Part shown: piece by piece, positions 5,755 through 6,617 of the stretch | How positions within the stretch are numbered: the first letter of the stretch is position 1 | Layout of the letters: every line of letters starts with the position of its first letter | Assembly (NCBI GenBank): GCA_024230695.1 | Contig: JAAERC010000001.1 | Span: 1 to 6,617 of the forward strand | Direction: 5' to 3' | Source of the DNA: Candidatus Zixiibacteriota bacterium | Lineage (GTDB): Bacteria; Zixibacteria; MSB-5A5; GN15; PGXB01 | DNA length: 6,617 nucleotides | The notes under the pieces: model-generated | The model's database searches: none | Told to the model about the DNA's origin: nothing | Seen by the model: the letters and a program-made list of their open reading frames with translations, nothing else | Translations under genes and position numbers: made by a program

Positions 5755-6147
5755 TTATTTACGTTCCAAACGATTGGCTATTTTCGACATACTTTCTCTT
5801 AGGCCCTTGACGTCCAGAGACATTGAAGGTTGGATCCCCAAGTTTCTGGCTACGCCAATCGGGATGTCGCCTGCTAGAGAACTAGTACCGCATGTGCCAC
5901 ACGTACCGCACGTACCACATGTGCCACACGTACCACAATCCGCCACTACGTCCCAATCTTCTAACTGTTGTCCGGGCCGCAGTACCAACTCAATCTCATC
6001 CAAATTAACATCGGGTGGTTGTGCCTTTACCGATTTGATAAGAGCTACTACAAGATCGTGCTGCAGCGCATTCCGCAACTGATCTTGTTTGTCCGATGAC
6101 AACTTGCTGGCTACAATTTTTGTGTAACCAGATGTGTCTTTTGCCAT
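5755..6147 (-). CDS. Small Cys-x-Thr repeat protein A with (CGT)x6 array and C-terminal tail
   Basis: A 130-residue protein in three parts. Residues 1-70 are leader-like and align with protein B (GYTKIVASKL at 7-16, QHDLVVALIKSVK at 29-41, PPDVNLDEIELVLRPG at 44-59). Residues 71-88 are six exact Cys-Gly-Thr triplets. Residues 89-130 form a tail (SLAGDIPIGVARNLGIQ, then a basic, probably helical end) absent from B. The leader lacks cysteine; all six are in the array. This could be a RiPP precursor with the core in the middle and a follower segment, or a metal-binding scaffold; I know no named family that fits. The start is certain: AAGGAGG at 6154-6160 sits 6 bases before ATG 6147. It is the first gene of a tight set with the metallopeptidase; the strong ribosome binding site suggests high expression relative to its neighbour. 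Confidence 0.88.
   Translation of the reverse strand: MAKDTSGYTKIVASKLSSDKQDQLRNALQHDLVVALIKSVKAQPPDVNLDEIELVLRPGQQLEDWDVVADCGTCGTCGTCGTCGTCGTSSLAGDIPIGVARNLGIQPSMSLDVKGLRESMSKIANRLERK
5884..5937 (-). repeat. Six 9-bp units encoding Cys-Gly-Thr
   Basis: On the minus strand the units are TGTGGTACG, TGTGGCACA, TGTGGTACG, TGCGGTACG, TGTGGCACA, TGCGGTACT. They encode identical triplets but vary at the third codon positions only. The protein repeat has thus been kept while the DNA drifted, which argues against a recent slippage tract without function. Confidence 0.9.
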
Positions 6148-6153
6148 GTAATT

Positions 6154-6160
6154 CCTCCTT
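6154..6160 (-). promoter_or_regulatory. Strong ribosome binding site of protein A
   Basis: Minus strand AAGGAGG, a perfect Shine-Dalgarno core, 6 bases before ATG 6147. Confidence 0.85.
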
Positions 6161-6226
6161 TCTTAAGTTAAGGTGCGTTCTTTAAGCACTTCGGAAGCAG
6201 TATTGTCATAGCATGCACTTTCAATA

Positions 6227-6246
6227 GGTGCATTACTAATGGTGCA
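6227..6246. promoter_or_regulatory. Direct GGTGCA repeats upstream of the Cys-x-Thr operon
   Basis: GGTGCA occurs at 6227-6232 and 6241-6246 (14-bp spacing), with a further TGCA at 6214-6217. They lie 80-100 bases upstream of protein A, where a promoter is expected. I could not pick a convincing -35/-10 pair, so an operator role is only a possibility. Confidence 0.25.
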
Positions 6247-6299
6247 CTCTTATTGAATCAATTCCTGCCAGGTTTACAGATATTACCATTTATTAGTTC

Positions 6300-6617
6300 T
6301 CAATTCTTTCTCAGATTTGCATCAAAAACATCAGTGCCTAAAATGCAATGAGCCTCAGATAATTTTGCACCTATGTTAAACTGCTCTGGACACACGCTCA
6401 TACATTCATTACAATTATCGCAACTAGAAGCGTTCACTTCAAGAAGACGATACTTGTGCCTTGCAACATCTGACATTCCTAAGCATATAAGCTGATCGTA
6501 TAAGCGCATTACTTTGGGAATCTCTATTCCTTGCGGGCAAATTCCTTGGCAAGAGCCGCACCTGATACAATCACTTGTACTGATCTCTTCTACTCGCTTA
6601 ACCCACTTTTTGGCTAA
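6300..6617 (-). CDS. 4Fe-4S C-terminal domain of an aldo/keto reductase-type oxidoreductase (5' end outside window)
   Basis: The last 105 residues of a protein whose start lies right of the window. Two cysteine clusters are visible: CIRCGSCQGICPQGIEIP (fragment residues about 17-34) and CDNCNECMSVCPEQFNI (about 66-82), each C-x2-C-x2-C-x3-CP, the pattern for two 4Fe-4S clusters. The spacing, with PKVMRLYDQL and a Tyr-containing helix between them and SEAHCILG after, matches the ferredoxin-like tail found on a subgroup of aldo/keto reductases. A free ferredoxin or another Fe-S oxidoreductase is less likely but cannot be excluded because the catalytic domain is not visible. It stops 152 bases before protein A on the same strand; there is no clear terminator between them, so it could be part of the same unit. 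Confidence 0.8.
   Translation of the reverse strand, partial: LAKKWVKRVEEISTSDCIRCGSCQGICPQGIEIPKVMRLYDQLICLGMSDVARHKYRLLEVNASSCDNCNECMSVCPEQFNIGAKLSEAHCILGTDVFDANLRKN

Noticed and set aside
5884..5937. CRISPR-like or spacer-type short tandem repeats
   Set aside because: The units are 9 bp, contiguous, in frame and coding; there are no spacers.
5726..6082. Plus-strand open frame with repeated Val-Pro-His
   Set aside because: It is the antisense shadow of the (CGT)x6 array of protein A; it has no ribosome binding site, and the minus-strand gene has a strong start and a paralog.

Overview
This is bacterial DNA of moderate to low GC. It carries the 3' end of mfd (transcription-repair coupling factor) and an initiator tRNA gene with an encoded CCA end. 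I cannot place the organism to phylum from the sequence alone; an uncultured lineage seems likely because the accessory genes match no family I can name exactly.

Left part (1-1318), ordinary chromosome on the + strand: the C-terminus of Mfd, then 18 bases later a flavodoxin-fold flavoprotein with a four-cysteine iron-sulfur motif, then a complete initiator tRNA-Met with a good promoter.

Middle part (1319-3781), an integrated islet: the last 47 bases of the tRNA plus one more base are repeated, with one mismatch, at 3734-3781. This is the signature of site-specific integration at a tRNA 3' end. Between the copies lie one minus-strand gene for a GT-C-like multipass membrane protein, its promoter, a long inverted repeat, and paired CTAAC repeats spaced 11 bp that look like integrase arm sites. 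No integrase is encoded inside. Beyond the second att copy sit a tRNA-type terminator, a third pair of the same arm-like repeats, and the C-terminal remnant of a tyrosine recombinase pointing at the att site. The second att copy therefore has arm-like repeats on both sides, as expected where two elements are integrated in tandem.

Right part (4402-6617), accessory genes on the minus strand: the Fe-S C-terminal domain of an aldo/keto reductase-type protein (5' end outside the window), then a compact set of three genes. These are two small paralogous proteins, each with a conserved leader-like region of about 70 residues followed by a Cys-x-Thr tandem array (six CGT units in one; CGT, CVT, CIT, CIT in the other). 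Between them lies an unrecognised protein with an HELLH zinc-peptidase motif. The layout of leader, short Cys/Thr repeat array and adjacent peptidase resembles a peptide natural-product (RiPP) locus or a Cys-rich metal-binding system. This is the most interesting part of the window. Function is inferred, and no modifying enzyme is identified with certainty.
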